A DNA stretch of 64,000 nucleotides from Mesotaenium endlicherianum (GCA_009602735.1 WELA01007307.1:203679-267678); one strand, 5' to 3'; counted from the stretch's first letter, positions 13,001 to 25,901 are shown. Translations and numbers: made by a program. The notes: a model not told the origin generated them from the letters alone.

Positions 13001-15912
13001 TGCTTGCTGTCAGTAACCGAGGGAAAGTGGTTGGCACATCAGCTGAGAACCACCCGCATCATCACCACGACCACCACCAGCAGCAGCAGCAGCAACTTCT
13101 CCTGTATATTTTCTCCTGCAAGGTCCAGGTCCCATGACTTGTATGCTTGTACATCACAAAACCTGAGACATAAGCTCAGAACCAGCCCCCTTCACTCTTC
13201 TCCTCTCACAGAATCCTAGAGAGTCTGGCAGAACACAAGTGAAGGCCAGGCACGCCGCTGCAAACATGCACAGTCAGCGCGTGCGCTTTGCAGGCCGTGG
13301 CTGCAGCACCCAATGGTGCCGCGCCGTTTGCACTCGCAACGAGGTGGGCGCGTCTGCGTGCACACGCCTAGGCTTATGTGCACGCACTCATATTTACGTC
13401 TATGCATGCGGGTTAAGGCAGGAAGCGCATGGCAGTACCATGGGGGTAGTTGTATGTGCGTGTATCCATCTGTGCATGTGTGTATGTGTGTGTGTGTGCA
13501 CATGTGTGTGTGTATGTGTGTGTGTGTGTGTGTGTGCATGTGTGCATGTGTGTCTACGCATGTGAGCAAGCACCACGCTTGTACGCACACATGCGCCTCT
13601 ATGCACGAGCATATGCGCGTGTCTGCGCCCATAGCAGTTGCCTGCCTACATCGCTGGAAATGCCCAGGCACTATGCAAGCACAGGGGAAAGAGTAGTGAG
13701 AGCCCCGGACGCTAGTTACACAGCTGGCAAGAGGGCCATGTGAGCAAGCAAGCAAGCGTTTGAGCGAGTACTCGCACAGGCAGAGGAACTGACTTGGCTC
13801 CTCGTGCAAGGGCTTCAGCAGCGGGCTGCAGGCGATTGTTCTCGAGGTACAGCGTGGACGCCCTCCTGTAGAAATCCGCCACCTGGCGCCACTGCTTCAG
13901 CTCGTGGGAGAGGCTGCCGGCTGTCTCCATGTGCTTGGCGGCTTGCCACTTCCTGGTGCCACAATTGAGTGCCAGGTGTCAGCCGGTTAATCGGCCGGCA
14001 AGAGCAGGCTTTTAAGAGTTTGAGCCCCACTTGAACCCACTACCCACTATTCCGTCCCCTCACTTTCTGTCTCATGGAAGTTGCACCTCTGCTCTCGCAA
14101 AGAGCATGCAAAGTGTCACATGAAGTGTGGTCTCACCAGCAGCCAGTGGGTTACAAGCGAATTTATGTCGTACCCAATCATGTTTTTAGAATAGCTGCTT
14201 CTGCCAAGTGGCAGCACATGCACAGAGCCCAGAAGAGCAGCCTCCGGAAGGTGCACTGTTGACGACCCCCTCGCTGCGAAGAAGACCAAGCTGGGACGCT
14301 GGCGCTGTTGAGTGCCGTCACCAAGAAAGGCATACCCGCAAACTGTACAACACCTATCAGGCCTACAATCTTAGCATGGGGGGCTGGAAAGGATGAGGAG
14401 GGGGAGAGGGAGGGAGAGGGACGAGGGACGAGGAGCCACATCTGCGTGTCCGACCAGTGACTGAATCATCGCTGCCATCCTGATCAATGGCCGGCCAAAT
14501 GCAAACCGAAAGGGTGCAGAGCTAGGGTGCCATCCACCGGCAGGGGGCTGACACGCACCGCTGGCACAGGGAGGAAGGCTCAGAGGATGGAATCAAGGAG
14601 AAGAGGGGGGGGGGAGAGCACACCCATCGATGCGCTCCTGGCCGTAGGCTGCCCTCTCGTACGCCTCTATGGCCTGCTCCAGCCTCTTGGCCTGCCTCAA
14701 CCTCAGTGCTGGACATTCGAACACACGACACGCACACTCACCCTCTATTTCATCGTCCATGGACACCGGGACCAAAATTTTGGTCTGAGATTATCTGCTT
14801 CCTATGTTCTCCCCCAGCAGATCTGAACACTCTGTGCACCGAAGCAAGGAGCATCCAGAATTTCTTTCATATTGGATAGCTGGGCCTTCGGGATTCCTTC
14901 ACATAGCATAGGACCATCGGGTTCCGGCTATTTTAGACTCTTGCTTTTGTCTCAGCTTGCTCTCCATGCAGTTAACGCAAAGAGCACTGAAGTTGTTCTT
15001 CCACGTGGCAGTCTTTCGGAAGGAATCGCTCTTTGATGATACTACCTTTTCTCACCTGTCTCTTGTGAGATCGGCATCCACCGCAAGCCCTGCATTTCCC
15101 TCAATCCTGTCACGCTCTTCACTTCCTCAAATCAGATGGGTTGTGGGCCGATGACCGGTCAAAGTAAAAGGCAGTGGTGACAGCAGGCACATACGTGAAG
15201 CCGTGGAGATGACAAGTGTCGTGGCCCTGGCAGTGGCACTGGTTGTGAGTAGGAGAGCCTAGTTGGAGCCTAGGACTAGCTAAGATCAGTTGTCATGACT
15301 AGGCTCACCTACCTGCCTGCTCATAGAGAGGCGTGGCCTGCAGCCAGTCGGGGCTCCATCGCGTCCACGTCACCGTGATCCTGCGAGAAGTGCAAGTGGC
15401 TATTTGCCAAGTGTCATTCATATGGAGTGACTGTGATAGCCCCCAAGAGTCTTAGAGACCCAATTCGGAGAGCCATACATGACATGAGGGGGACCTCCCT
15501 GGCAGAAGACTAGAGGAGGTCGCAGGAAAATATTGCAGCTCCTATTGAGTCTCAGTAGGAAATCAATAGTGCCTGACGTGCAGAAGAAGATTTAGTGTGA
15601 TTCCCCCTTCTTCCTTAGACCTCTATTTTCGAGGATGGGTTGGGCATTGCAAGTATCATAATGAATGTCGTCATTCCTGCTAAGTGCCTCTCTAAGTCTT
15701 TGCAGGAATTGCTTCTTACTGCATGGGACAGTCAAATACGACGAAAGAGAGCAAGAAGTGTATAAATTCTGAATCTCAAACAGGAGGGAGCACAGCTTGT
15801 TTGGAAGATCATGTGAGGGAGACAATTTCAGTGAAGGCAGGGACACAGCAGCTTACAATTTCTCTGCCTTTTGAAGGAGCTCCTCAGCCTCCTTCACTTT
15901 AGCTTCAGCCAT
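10093..15912 (-). CDS. NAPG: Gamma-soluble NSF attachment protein (gamma-SNAP)
   Basis: An intron-rich minus-strand gene. Supported exons, all in compatible phase with AG/GT borders: 15912-15857 (ATG 'MAEAKVKEAEELLQKAEKL'), 15380-15313, 14708-14624, 13952-13794, 12849-12709, 12051-11973, 11455-11376, 10912-10780 and 10203-10093 (stop TGA at 10095-10093). The protein is about 300 residues of TPR-like helices. Diagnostic stretches include 'AKHMETAGSLSHELKQW', 'FYRRASTLYLENNRL', 'YAEACHLLEDD', 'AFYDGEFGMWCQELLDAY' and an acidic C-terminus ending 'DNEDPDDLT'. These follow human gamma-SNAP block by block. Gamma-SNAP brings NSF to SNARE complexes so they can be taken apart after membrane fusion, mainly on endosomal and Golgi membranes. 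A short exon of roughly 15-20 codons expected between 12709 and 12051 was not located. The donor of exon 13952-13794 is the weaker GTCAGT. No disrupting change was seen, so the gene looks functional. Confidence 0.9.
13449..13560. repeat. TG/CA-rich microsatellite in a gamma-SNAP intron
   Basis: Interrupted (TG)n with CATG and TATG variants, between the exons ending at 13794 and starting at 12849. The open frames reading alternating Cys-Val or His-Thr across it are artefacts. Confidence 0.9.
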
Positions 15913-17003
15913 GAGGACCTCTCAATTAGCTACAATAGGGAGTGTAGGACACTAGATAGCAGTTTCTTCACGCCTGCTTTTGCCACATCTGAAGATGCTG
16001 ATGGGTCAGACAGGACTTCAACAAGCCAAAATATGTGAACGTCTCAAATTCCTGCAAAAGGAAGACTAGCTTGAACCCCTCAGCAAGCGGCTCAAGGCAT
16101 GGCATATTTGGAAGTGCACAATAAATGCAGTGCCTCAACTGAATGTGCTTATCAATGTGCGTTACAACGCGTAGACGCACTTTTATTCTAGATGCTAAAG
16201 TAGCTTGTACGACAAGTATATATTACATATAATGCATAATGCTTGCTGCGTGAACGCTGTGTCTGCTACTATTTATGCAACAGGAGGAAGGGAGTAGCAT
16301 CAGCTTGCCAAGGCCCTCGTTTTGTGAGGCATGTGACTTACGTAACGAGGCAACGTATATGATGACCAGGCTCGCCCGGCATGCATTCATATATTATAAC
16401 GGGGTAAAATCCTGTGATGGTGCGATCCACTTGATCTCAAAAGCCAAGCGAGCGGACAACTATTAGGCACCGGATGAGTTCCGGTGGCAGATAGATGCCT
16501 TGAATTGCTCTTTCCAGGAAACCTTTTCTTCTGCTTGCATATTTCTTCTGCACAATGCAACCCCTGAGCCACCTGGAGCGACTTAGGTGACATGTTTTAC
16601 AACCGGGTGAAAGAGGATACCAACTGCGCTTCAATTCTCGATATTATTAGTAACTTCAAGTGATGGGGAATATGGTGGAATCTGGGTGGAATTGTTTGAC
16701 TGTTGTTCGTTGACTAGTCGGAACGGTCAAAGGCACGTAATGGTGTTTCTATCTCAGTCAATATGCAATCTGAATAAGGAACATATATGAAAAAATGAAG
16801 TGAAAGGCCGCAAAATGCCTAGAGACCAGAATTTGGCGTTGGCTGACGCCAGGCAGCGGCATGTAAGGATTGACAAGCTTGACTGCTGTGGTACGGTCGC
16901 AGCGTCGGACAGTTGTAATGAGGCCACGTTGAAGGTCGTGACATCGTGGTCGCTCTACGCTGTGACTCCGAGTTCCCGACCCACTCCGAACTATTAGGAC
17001 CTG
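15913..17003. other. Upstream region of gamma-SNAP, nothing recognised
   Basis: Roughly 1.1 kb upstream of the gamma-SNAP ATG (15912). It becomes AT-richer beyond 16200 and leads into the repeat-filled part of the window. The promoter should lie in its first few hundred bases; no specific element can be named. Confidence 0.4.
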
Positions 17004-17067
17004 CAATATGGGGCATACTATGTACAAAAAGTGAGCACAGGTTTCACTCCACCTATCCTCCTGACTT
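17004..17067 (+). repeat. Partial copy of the LINE-tail repeat
   Basis: A stretch from 'aatatggggcatactatg' to 'tatcctcctgac' that matches the second half of the 117-bp tail units at 18320-18553 and the copy at about 60130-60200. Confidence 0.75.
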
Positions 17068-18319
17068 GTCAATCGGGTCCTGCGAGGGCTGTGGGCTGGG
17101 GTTGGACCAGAGATCCGACTTTCGCCGGATGGTCCAGAGATTGCTTGGGACCACCTGGAACAGCCTGGGATGGCATGGGATTGCTCGCAGCTGATCCTTG
17201 CGGCTGCCATAGGGGAAGTGGAGACGGAGACGTTCCCTTTTCAGGCAGCACTTGTGGAGGCTAAGTCCAGCTTGGTAGCGGATTGCTTGGGGGACGAGCC
17301 TCCAGGATTGGACTTTTCTTCAATGGTGGAGCAGGGGGACAGGGGCTTGCAGGCCATTCTCGCTCGAGCCCAGTGGGGTTCTCGCATGCACGGCCTGTTA
17401 GCACAGAGCACCTCGGCTGACCGCGCCCGCATTCGTTCCTGCGGCGGACCTAGCGCGGGTGCCTGGGTGCAGGCCCTTCCCACTCGCCCAGCTTTGACAT
17501 TCCAAGACTCAGAGTTTTGCACTTCCCTCCGTATACGACTACGCATTACACACCCGTGCCTTGCTGGCCTAGTTTGTGCGTGTGGGGATGAGGCATCTAC
17601 TACACATGTCTTGAGGTGTGCACGAGAGAAGCAGCGCACAGCGACCCATGACGTTGTCCGGGATAGCGTCGCCATGATCGCGCGGAGGTCACATTTTGCG
17701 GTGGCCTTGGAGAAGGGAGGCCTACTCCCTCTTCTTCCCTCCCAGACCAAGAGCCGTCGTGTGGATATTGTCTGCATGGCGAGAGAGTCGGCGGCGCGCA
17801 CATTGCTGGATGTGGTTGTGGCCAATCCTCTCGAGGGGGGTATCGTGGAGTTGGCTTCATCGACAGTAGGGGTGGCGGCGGCGATCAAGGAGAAGGCCAA
17901 GACTCTCAAGTACAGCGACACTCCAGTCGGCGACACCTTTGTCCCACTAGCGCTGGAGGTTTTTGGGACATTAGGCACCAAGTTCCACGGCTTCCTCAAC
18001 CTTTGCGCTGAGCGTACAGTCTCCCTCAGCTTCAGTGTCTCTAGTGACGATGCCGGTTACAGGGACTTGATCAACGTGATCAAGCGAGAATACCGCCATC
18101 TAGTCGGTTGTAGTCTACAGAGAGCCCAGGCTTCTACCATTCACGAGCGTGCAGCTAGTGCCCAATCTAGGACTGTGCATCGACCCCCAGCACCTCTCGT
18201 TTCATTTTCCCTTGCTGATGCCTTAGCAATTCTCGGTCCTCGCGATTTTCAGATGAGTATGGACCTTCATGTTATTTCGGAGCTCGCTCCCATTTAATTA
18301 ATTCATACGCCTTTTTTTT
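17068..18319 (+). mobile_element. LINE-like element: C-terminal ORF with CCHC and restriction-like endonuclease region
   Basis: An open frame at 17170-18297 (375 codons). It contains a Cys-X-Cys-X7-His-X3-Cys cluster ('CACGDEASTTHVLRC', about residues 137-151), followed by 'RRVDIVCMARESAARTLLDVV' split as RRVDIV then LLDVVVANPLE, and further on 'KEKAKTLKY'. A CCHC cluster followed by an R/K-x-D ... hydrophobic-D-V core and a downstream K-x-K-x-x-x-Y is the layout of the C-terminus of R2-like LINEs, where a restriction-like endonuclease nicks the target. The reverse transcriptase part is absent, so this is a 5'-truncated copy. Its head (17068-17190) recurs at 59945-60070 directly joined to the tail repeat. 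The family assignment is from motif layout only; another PD-(D/E)XK mobile protein is the main alternative. Confidence 0.5.
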
Positions 18320-18553
18320 TATTCGAGCTCCGCATAGCTGCACATATTTTGCGCCTGCTGAGGACGCCCGAAATATGGGGCATACTATGTACAAAAAGTG
18401 AGCACAAGTTTCACTCCACCTATCCTCCTGACCTGCTATTCGAGCTCCGCAGAGCTGCACCTGTTTTGCGCCTGCTGAGGACGCCCGAAATATGGAGCAT
18501 ACTATGTACAAAAAGTGAGCACAGGTTTCACTCCACCTATCCTCCTGACCTGC
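18320..18553 (+). repeat. Tandem 117-bp tail repeat (two units)
   Basis: Units 18320-18436 and 18437-18553 differ at only a few bases. Each runs from 'tattcgagctccgca' to 'cctcctgacctgc'. They lie directly downstream of the LINE-like ORF and are taken as its 3' tail. Related copies are at 17004-17067 and about 60072-60207. Confidence 0.85.
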
Positions 18554-19514
18554 GATTGACCAGGATGGAACAAAAAATCCTCGTACCCTTGGTTCACGCC
18601 GACAAGCATGCGATCTGGCCAGCGCGTTGTACCCATTTAAAGCGGGCTGTACGGATCATTTTTAGTGTGTGGAAAGAACCAACTATATATATTGCACTTA
18701 ATATGCGTTCGAAAATGCTTGACAATGAACATTTGAAAGAGCATGCGATGGTCGCAAAATCATGTGGTTATCCAGGACTTCAATGACCATCAAGTAAGTG
18801 AATACATTGTATTGCTAGAATGAGTAGTATAATGTACTCGCGTATATGCAAAAAAAGTACGATAAATGAACGATGGAAAGGTATAGGTAAGGGAACGCCT
18901 ATTTTCTAAAACAAATAGAAACAAAACATAAATGATAACCTACAGTGCGCCTCAAATAGAGGAAAATGATGGAAGGTCACGACAATAAAAAACAAACGTA
19001 TCTCACACCGGTTCCTCAACAATGGGCAAACGTTGCTTATCTCAATCATTGATCTTAATACAAGGTGCCAATATAGAAGCAAATATTCACACAACACAAC
19101 GCAGCCTTTATATTTAGACACCAAGTTCACTTACCCAGGTAAAACATTTAATGAATTTTATAATGGAGATCCACACACCGTTGCCTCAATATCGTCAATG
19201 GGATACATTATATAACAATAATTATAGGCAAATTGCTTCAAATAAATGTACACGATACACTCCTCAATGCTCTGCAAAAAATGCCACCCATTTGGGGTAC
19301 ATACAATCGTGAATAAAGCATATAATCATGGCTCAACCTACCAATAATAAATTAGATTACTCCTCATTCTTGGACGCAAACAATCATATTAAACTTTAAC
19401 GCAATATGAAAAGAAAGCAGTTTGCTAAACACACTAAAAGTTTTACGATTAGGAAATGAGCGTACTCTCCCTCCCCCCCTCCCCAACCCTCTCTCTCTCT
19501 CTCTGTCTCTCTCA

Positions 19515-19580
<66 letters not shown>
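18554..19580 (+). repeat. Repeat R, copy 1 (empty site for element D), ending in (CT)n
   Basis: About 1 kb of AT-rich sequence ending in a CT microsatellite (19489-19578). A second copy in the opposite orientation is split over 38218-39104, 58188-58235 and 59810-59944 by element D and a lone LTR. Copy 1 is intact at the matching places (18701-18704 and 18745-18748), so it serves as the uninterrupted reference. No ORF or terminal structure identifies the family; a non-autonomous element or a segmental duplication are both possible. Confidence 0.75.
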
Positions 19581-19581
<1 letters not shown>

Positions 19582-19904
19582 GTGAGGAACGGACACCAAT
19601 CAATTTCTCTGGTGGTACTCATTGAATTCATCATGCCCGATACCTCATCGCCCACTGCATGGCCTCAATGTACCCCTTAGCGGCTTATTGTTCTGCCTTA
19701 TTCTGGACTTTTGAGCCAGCTCGCGCCGTAATATATTTTTTTTGCACGACGGATGTATCTCTTCAGTCCTCGTACACCTCTTCTTCAAGTTTACCCTCGA
19801 CATACTAAACACCCTTTCACACATGAGACGTATCTTTTAGGCCGCCATACACCACTTGGGGGCTCGCCACGCAGTGCGCACATCGCCTAGCGACGCACAC
19901 AGTN
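19581..19904. other. Short unassigned spacer ending at an assembly N
   Basis: No recognisable content. A single N at 19904 directly precedes the truncated LTR of element A, so the join may be artificial. Confidence 0.4.
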
Positions 19905-19906
19905 TC

Positions 19907-20316
19907 TGGATATATTTCTGGATTTTAGCAAGTACAAGAGTGATCCTGGAATGTCTTTCTATAATCTAGCTCTTGTTTATATACTTGCTACATAAGTAAT
20001 CCCTAGGAAGGTGTATGTTGATGTGTTGGCACCCAACACATCCCAAAACTTGCCACCTCTTTCTAGAATAATGTACACATGTCATTTTGACCTAAATATG
20101 GCACATCTGACTTTTGNTATGGCACATTTGACTTGTGCCACGTGGAGTTCTTCTAGGTCTTTCCTCTAACTTCAAAAATGCCTTAGTAGGTTCAAAAGAA
20201 ATGAACCAAGTCACTAGAGTACCTATTCACACTTGAATCCACACAGTACTACTCCAAATACATTTGGAAACATTAAAATATATGCAAACTAATATATTAT
20301 TGCTCAAATCACTACA
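19907..20316 (-). repeat. 3' LTR of element A (truncated)
   Basis: Matches the end-proximal 400 bp of the 5' LTR at 25915-26416 and ends in the family's CACTACA terminus at 20316. It is followed by the polypurine tract (C-run on the plus strand at about 20320-20327). An N at 20117 suggests a local assembly join. Confidence 0.88.
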
Positions 20317-21000
20317 TCACCCCCCCGACGGTAAAAGCGACGTTCCGGCACGTCAAGACAAGTCTTACACATGTGGAGCAGACTAGTCAACAACTTCAAG
20401 TCAGATGTCACACATGTGAAGAGGATTAGTCCAAGGCGCCAAGTCAGGTGCTACACATGTAAGGTAGACTAGGCAAGGTCGTGGGTGGTGTGACCTTATT
20501 GGCTAGCCTACTCCTTGATGATAAAGAAAATTGTACAAGTTGGCCCGAAATCTGCCACGAATACAAAACTTCATTGCGTCCACAGAACTGCTCCAAATCT
20601 GAACATTCTAGTGCCAAACGAACCGCGTCGGAGAACTCTACCGGGTCACCAAATTTGAGAGCATTCTAATTTCTGGAGTGTCGTCGAGAGCTGAGAGAGT
20701 AGGCACTCCTCCAAATCTGTGTAGAAACTTTTGAAAATCATAAGTCCTTGTATACTTCTCCAAATTCAGCAACCTAAGTTTCAAACTGGGCGCTGTTAGA
20801 TGTTCTACCAAAGTCTTGAGTTTCAGAGCATTCCAAGTTCAGGGGAGGGCACAATGTCAGAAGGCAAATTCTGCCCTAACAATGCCAGCAGCCTGACCCC
20901 CTTCTACTTAGAGCATCATATCTCTCTCACCAGTGCTCCAAATTGAGCAAACTTGGACTCTAAATGACCGGCTACTCATGGACTACAGCCAGGTAAACTT
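20317..21000 (-). other. 3' noncoding region of element A
   Basis: About 0.7 kb between the end of pol and the 3' LTR, clearly related to the same region in B (33784-34455) and C (46265-47033). It shows no ORF of its own. Confidence 0.8.
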
Positions 21001-24000
21001 TCAGAATTTATTTTGCAGAGACCTATCACCAGTAGCAGTTTTAAGTTTCTGTCCAGAAGCTGCGAGAAGAGAAGAGTGTCTAATGTCAATTTTTCCTCTT
21101 TCTTGTTCTTGCAGGCTGCCTCCAAGGGGTCTTCTGCTGCTTCTTGATGGTGGCAGGCTGCCTCTCAGAGTCTTTGGGCTTCTATTAGAGAGACTTGGAG
21201 CTGGTCCAAGATGGGGGTTGGCGGCAGGCAAGCGCTTCAACTTTCTCTGAACTTTGTCAAGGTAGTGCGCCGCCACCCAACTATTCTCCGAATCTGGATA
21301 TCCTTTCCACTTGATCAAGTATTGCTGCTGTCTCCTGAAATTTCTCATAGCCACTATGTCTTGCACTTTGTACTCCAAATGATCATCCACTATTGTTGGG
21401 GCTGGTGGGGTTGTCACACGTCCTGGGAACTTGTTGTCGGGTTGCACATATGGCTTGAAGAGGGAAGCGTGGAATACGGGGTCGATGTGCATAGTCTGGG
21501 GAAGTTCTAGCTTGAAAGCAACGGGGTTGACTTGCTGGATAATCTTGAAGGGTCCCAAATACTTGGGAGAGAACTTGCTGCCGGCAGGCTTGTTGTTCAG
21601 GAAAATATTCTTGGATGATAGTAACACGTTGTCACCCGCTCTGTACGTAATTTCTCTTCTGGACCTGTTTGCCACTCTTGCTTGAGCATCTTGCGCCTGT
21701 TGTAGAGCTTTCTTTGCTGCTGTAAGGGCCGCTTCTAATGTCTCCATAAAATCTGTTGCTGCACGTACTTCATCATGGCCAGCCGTGAAGCTCAGCGGCG
21801 TGGTTGGATGGAAGCCATAGTTGAGGAAGAATGGGGACTCTTGGGTAGAGGCCTGCGTCGTGTTGTTGTAGGCAAATTCCAGGGGGGTCAAGTTCATGTC
21901 CCAATCGTGCTCCAGAGTAGACACATAGGCCTTTAGAGAGGTCTTTAGGGTACAATTCATACGCTCGGTTTGACCATCTGATTGCGGGTGGTAGGCAATG
22001 GACATATTCAGTGATGTACCCAAGTTCTTGAAGGGAATTTTCCAAAAATGACTTGTGAATCTTGGAATACTATCCCACACAATTCTTGATGGTAGTCCAT
22101 GGAGTCGGAAGATGTTGTCAAAGATGAGCCTTGCAAGTTGTGGTGCTGTAGCCTTAGTCGTCGTGGGAATGAAATGAGCCATCTTAGTAAGTCTGTCCAC
22201 CACCGTGAGTGTTGCATTATGGCCTCGAGATGTCACGGGCAGGTCCACGATAAGGTCCATTGAGATGTCCGTCCGTTGTCTTTCAGGGATTGTTAGTGGT
22301 TGGAGGAGTCCTCCCGCCTTTTCCGATGATGGCTTGATTCTTTGGCATGTATTACAGCTCCTGCAGTATTCCTTGACTTGCTTAGACATGCCTGGCCAAC
22401 AATAAGTCCTGGATAGAACGCCCGTGGTTCTTAGGATTCCGAAGTGTCCTCCAAGAGGGTTGTCGTGTGCTTCTCGTAGACGCAAGAGCCGGAGGTCTAA
22501 GTCATTAGGAACACATCTCTGGCCCGTGTCTTGCCTCACCCAATAATTGCCTTTTTGCTTCTTGTATGGGTCCAAGGCTGCTTCTCCGTTCTTGTAGTAA
22601 GGGTCTCTTTCATAGGCGGCTGAAAATCGACCTTCCAAATCTGTCTTCACGGATGTCATCACTGCGTCTAATTGCAGTCTTGAGAGGGGGTCAGCCGGGT
22701 TTGTCTTGCCGGGCTGGTACTGAATCGTGATGTTGTATTGTTGCAAGTATCCGCTCCATCTTGCTTGTCTCCTTGAGAGATACGGCTGCGTCTGGAGGTG
22801 CTTCGACGTTTCGTGGTCCGTAGTGACCAGCACCTTGCGTCCTTCAACGTAGCAGCGCCAAGCCTTCAAGGCATGTACAATCGCCAATGCCTCTCGCTCC
22901 GTGGTTGTATAATTTTGCTCGGCTGGATTTAGCTTCCTTGACTCGTAGGCAATGGGCTGCAGTCCCTTGCCTTGGTCTTGAAGTAGAAATGCTCCAATTG
23001 CATAAGAAGATGCATCAGTGATGACGTGGAAGGGCCAATCTGGGTTTGGACTTGGAAGTGTGAGCACCGGGGATGTCGTCAGTCTTTGCTTCAGTTGTTG
23101 GAATGCTTCCTCCTCTTTCTTGGTCCAAACATATGGCTTGTCCTTCTTGAGAAGATCCGTGAGAGGGGCTGCTATGTGCGAGAAGCTCTGGACGAATCTC
23201 CTGTACCAAATGGCAAATCCCAAGAATGATTGGAGTTCTTTCTTGGTCGTGGGGGTTGGCCACTCCTCCACCACCGTGGTCTTCTTGGGGTCCATCTTGA
23301 TGCCATCAGCAGTCACGTGGAGACCTAGGAACTCCACTTCTTGTTTGGCAAACTCGCACTTTGACTCCTTCGCAAATAGCTTGTTTTGCTTCAATACTTC
23401 GAGGACTTCTTTCAAGTGTCTCGCATGCTCTTCAAGGGTCTTGCTGTAGATAAGGATGTCATCGATGAATACCACCACAAATCTGTCCAACATGGGCTGA
23501 AATATGGTGTTCATCATAGTCATGAAAGTTGCTGGCGCGTTGGTGAGTCCAAATGGTAGGACCATGAACTCAAAATGTCCATATCTTGCCCTGAACGCCG
23601 TTTTCTCTATGTCAGGTTCAGCGATGCGAATCTGGTGGTAACCTCTTCTCAAGTCCACCTTCGTGAAGTACTTGGCTCCAACCAGCTGGCCCATGAGCTC
23701 ATCCATGCGCGGCAGCGGGTATCGATTCTTGATGGTGATCTTGTTGAGGGCGCGATAGTCCACACACATCCTCAAGGTACCATCTTTCTTCTTGACAACT
23801 AGCACCGGGGCTCCAAATGGCGACTTGCTAGGTCGAATGAAGCCATGCTCCAGTAGCTCCTTGATTTGCTTCTTGACTTTGTCTAGCTCCGTGTATGACA
23901 TTTTGAACGTAGGTCGAGAGATGGGCTTGCTTCCGGGCTCCAACTCTATCTTGTGGTCTACGAATCTCTTGGGGAGTAGGCCCTTTGGCAATTTCGGGGA

Positions 24001-24750
24001 GAATACTTCTTTGTAGTCCTCCAAAACTTCTTGTATCTCCTAAAGAGCGGGGCTACCTTCTTGACTCTCGATGTCTTTCTTGATGTCTTTTGGCGTGATC
24101 AAGGCCAAAAGAAGCTCGTGTTCCTTCCTCACAAGTCTCTTGAGTTGGAGGGCGGACAATAGTATCTCGTGTGCCGGCTTCTGGATGTCTTGGGTCTGGA
24201 TATTCTGGATTGCGCGCAAAATACAGATTCTTGAAGTGATGTCATTCTTGATCTTGATAGTACCGTCTCTCCAATCAACTTAAGGGTTATGCTTGGTCAA
24301 CCAAGGCGTCCCTAGGATGACGTTGTACTTGCCCAATTGCACGGGGGAGAACACTACTCTATCCTTGAAGGACTTGTTAAAGAGTGCCAAGGGGTACGTC
24401 TTCTTGGAAGGTTTAGTATAGGAGAATCCATCGGGCATCATAATCTCCTCGTCGTGGTCAAGAGTTCGCATAGTAATACCGTGCTTGGTGGCAAAATCTG
24501 CAGCAATGAAGTTGCCTTGAGCTCCGCTATCCACCAAGATGTGGACCTTCTCTCCTCCAAGGTAACCTCTCAAACTCATTGGGGCTGGAACGTCGTCTTC
24601 AACGGGGGTCTCCACCTCACTTGGCGTGTTGCCTTCTCGTGAAGTGGGTCTTGGGGTGGTAGGCTCCTGGCCTACCGGCGCTGTCCGTTTTTTGACAACT
24701 TTTTGGGGCATGAAAGTGCACGATGGCCCTTTTCCTTGCAATAGAAGCAT
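21001..24750 (-). pseudogene. pol region of element A
   Basis: Carries, in order, the aspartic protease (DSGA), RT (FIDD), RNase H, integrase zinc finger and DDE core, and a chromodomain close to the C-terminus. The protein is almost the same as that of B and C. The region is broken in a few places and is treated as a fossil. Confidence 0.9.
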
Positions 24751-25884
24751 AGTCCAGCCGTCATGAGAGCTTCTTTTTCAGCCGGGGAGAGTCTTGCTTT
24801 CACTCCTTGCTGGTTTCTTGCATCATAAGTGTCATTGGAGGGTCTTCCACTCTTCCGGGCAGCCGCGGGGTCCCTTTTAATAACTCCGATTTCCATGGGT
24901 GTGGGTCCAGATTCGGATGTGGAAGGGGCTGCGTACACCCGCGTCGTCGGTACCCGTGAAGATGAAGGCACGGAGTGCTTGAAATCCAAGGTATCCACCT
25001 TTTGGGCCACTTCAATGATCTTTGAGAAGTCCGTCAAGTCGCGTAACTCCACTTCCTTTGCCACCTTGGGTTTGAGGCCAAAGATGTAACGGTCAATCTT
25101 CTCCTCGAGAGACATGTTGGGGATCTCAAGAGTGAGGGCGTGAAATCTGGATGTATACTCTTGAACGGACGTCGTTTGCTTGAGATGGTGGAGCTTTCCT
25201 CGGGCAATCTTCTCCGCATTGATGGGCATGAATTGCTTCTTGAGGGCCTCACGAAAATCTGCCCATCTTGCATATGATGGTGGGGGCTCTTGGCCGAGCA
25301 TGGGGTGCGCCATAGCTTGATATATAGCCGCTTGATAGTTACGCCACCATGATGTTGCTGCTCCTCTAAGTAAGGTAACAGCAAAGGGAACGTAGTCCTC
25401 CTCGGGTACTTCAAGGAACGCGAGGTACGTCTCCACTTGGTAGAGCCATAAATTCAAGTTGGCACCTTTCCCGGGGTTGAAAGTGTCGGGTTTGACGGGC
25501 TTGATGATTTTCCTTGCTCTTGTTGGCTCTTGTGGAGGCGCTTTAGCCGGGGCTGGATTTTGAACATTGCTTGCAATAGGGGCAACCATGGCAACCATAG
25601 CTTCTCTTGACGCTTGCACGGTTGCTTCATAGGTGGCCAAGCCCACTTGGTTGTGGATGGTCATTAGGAAGGCTGCCCACTCATTTGCGGGAACTCCTTG
25701 TGGTGGGGTCAACTTTGCTATAGCGGCTGCCACGGGATTTGACGGTGCTCCTCCTTGTGGTGCTTATTGTTGTTGCAGATTTTCTTGAGTGGGCTCTCCC
25801 ATTGGCGCTGGAGGAGGGTCTCTTAGAGAGGAAGGGCTTCCTTCGAAAGCTTGTTGTTGGTCTTGAGGATCGGCCATCTTCTTG
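24670..25884 (-). pseudogene. gag region of element A
   Basis: Retrotransposon gag domain (segment '[13 protein letters not shown]') followed by one CCHC zinc knuckle, CX2CX4HX4C. The layout matches the intact gag of element C. It is broken near its 5' end. Confidence 0.88.
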
Positions 25885-25901
25885 TGCTACCAAAGTGCCT
25901 A

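Noticed and set aside
18320-18553. Tandem 117-bp units as a CRISPR array
   Set aside because: Only two adjacent units without spacers, in a eukaryotic context directly behind a LINE-like ORF.
19489-19603. Open frames of alternating Arg-Glu or Ser-Leu
   Set aside because: Produced by GA/CT microsatellites here and at 521-551, 26417-26617 and 38218-38360.
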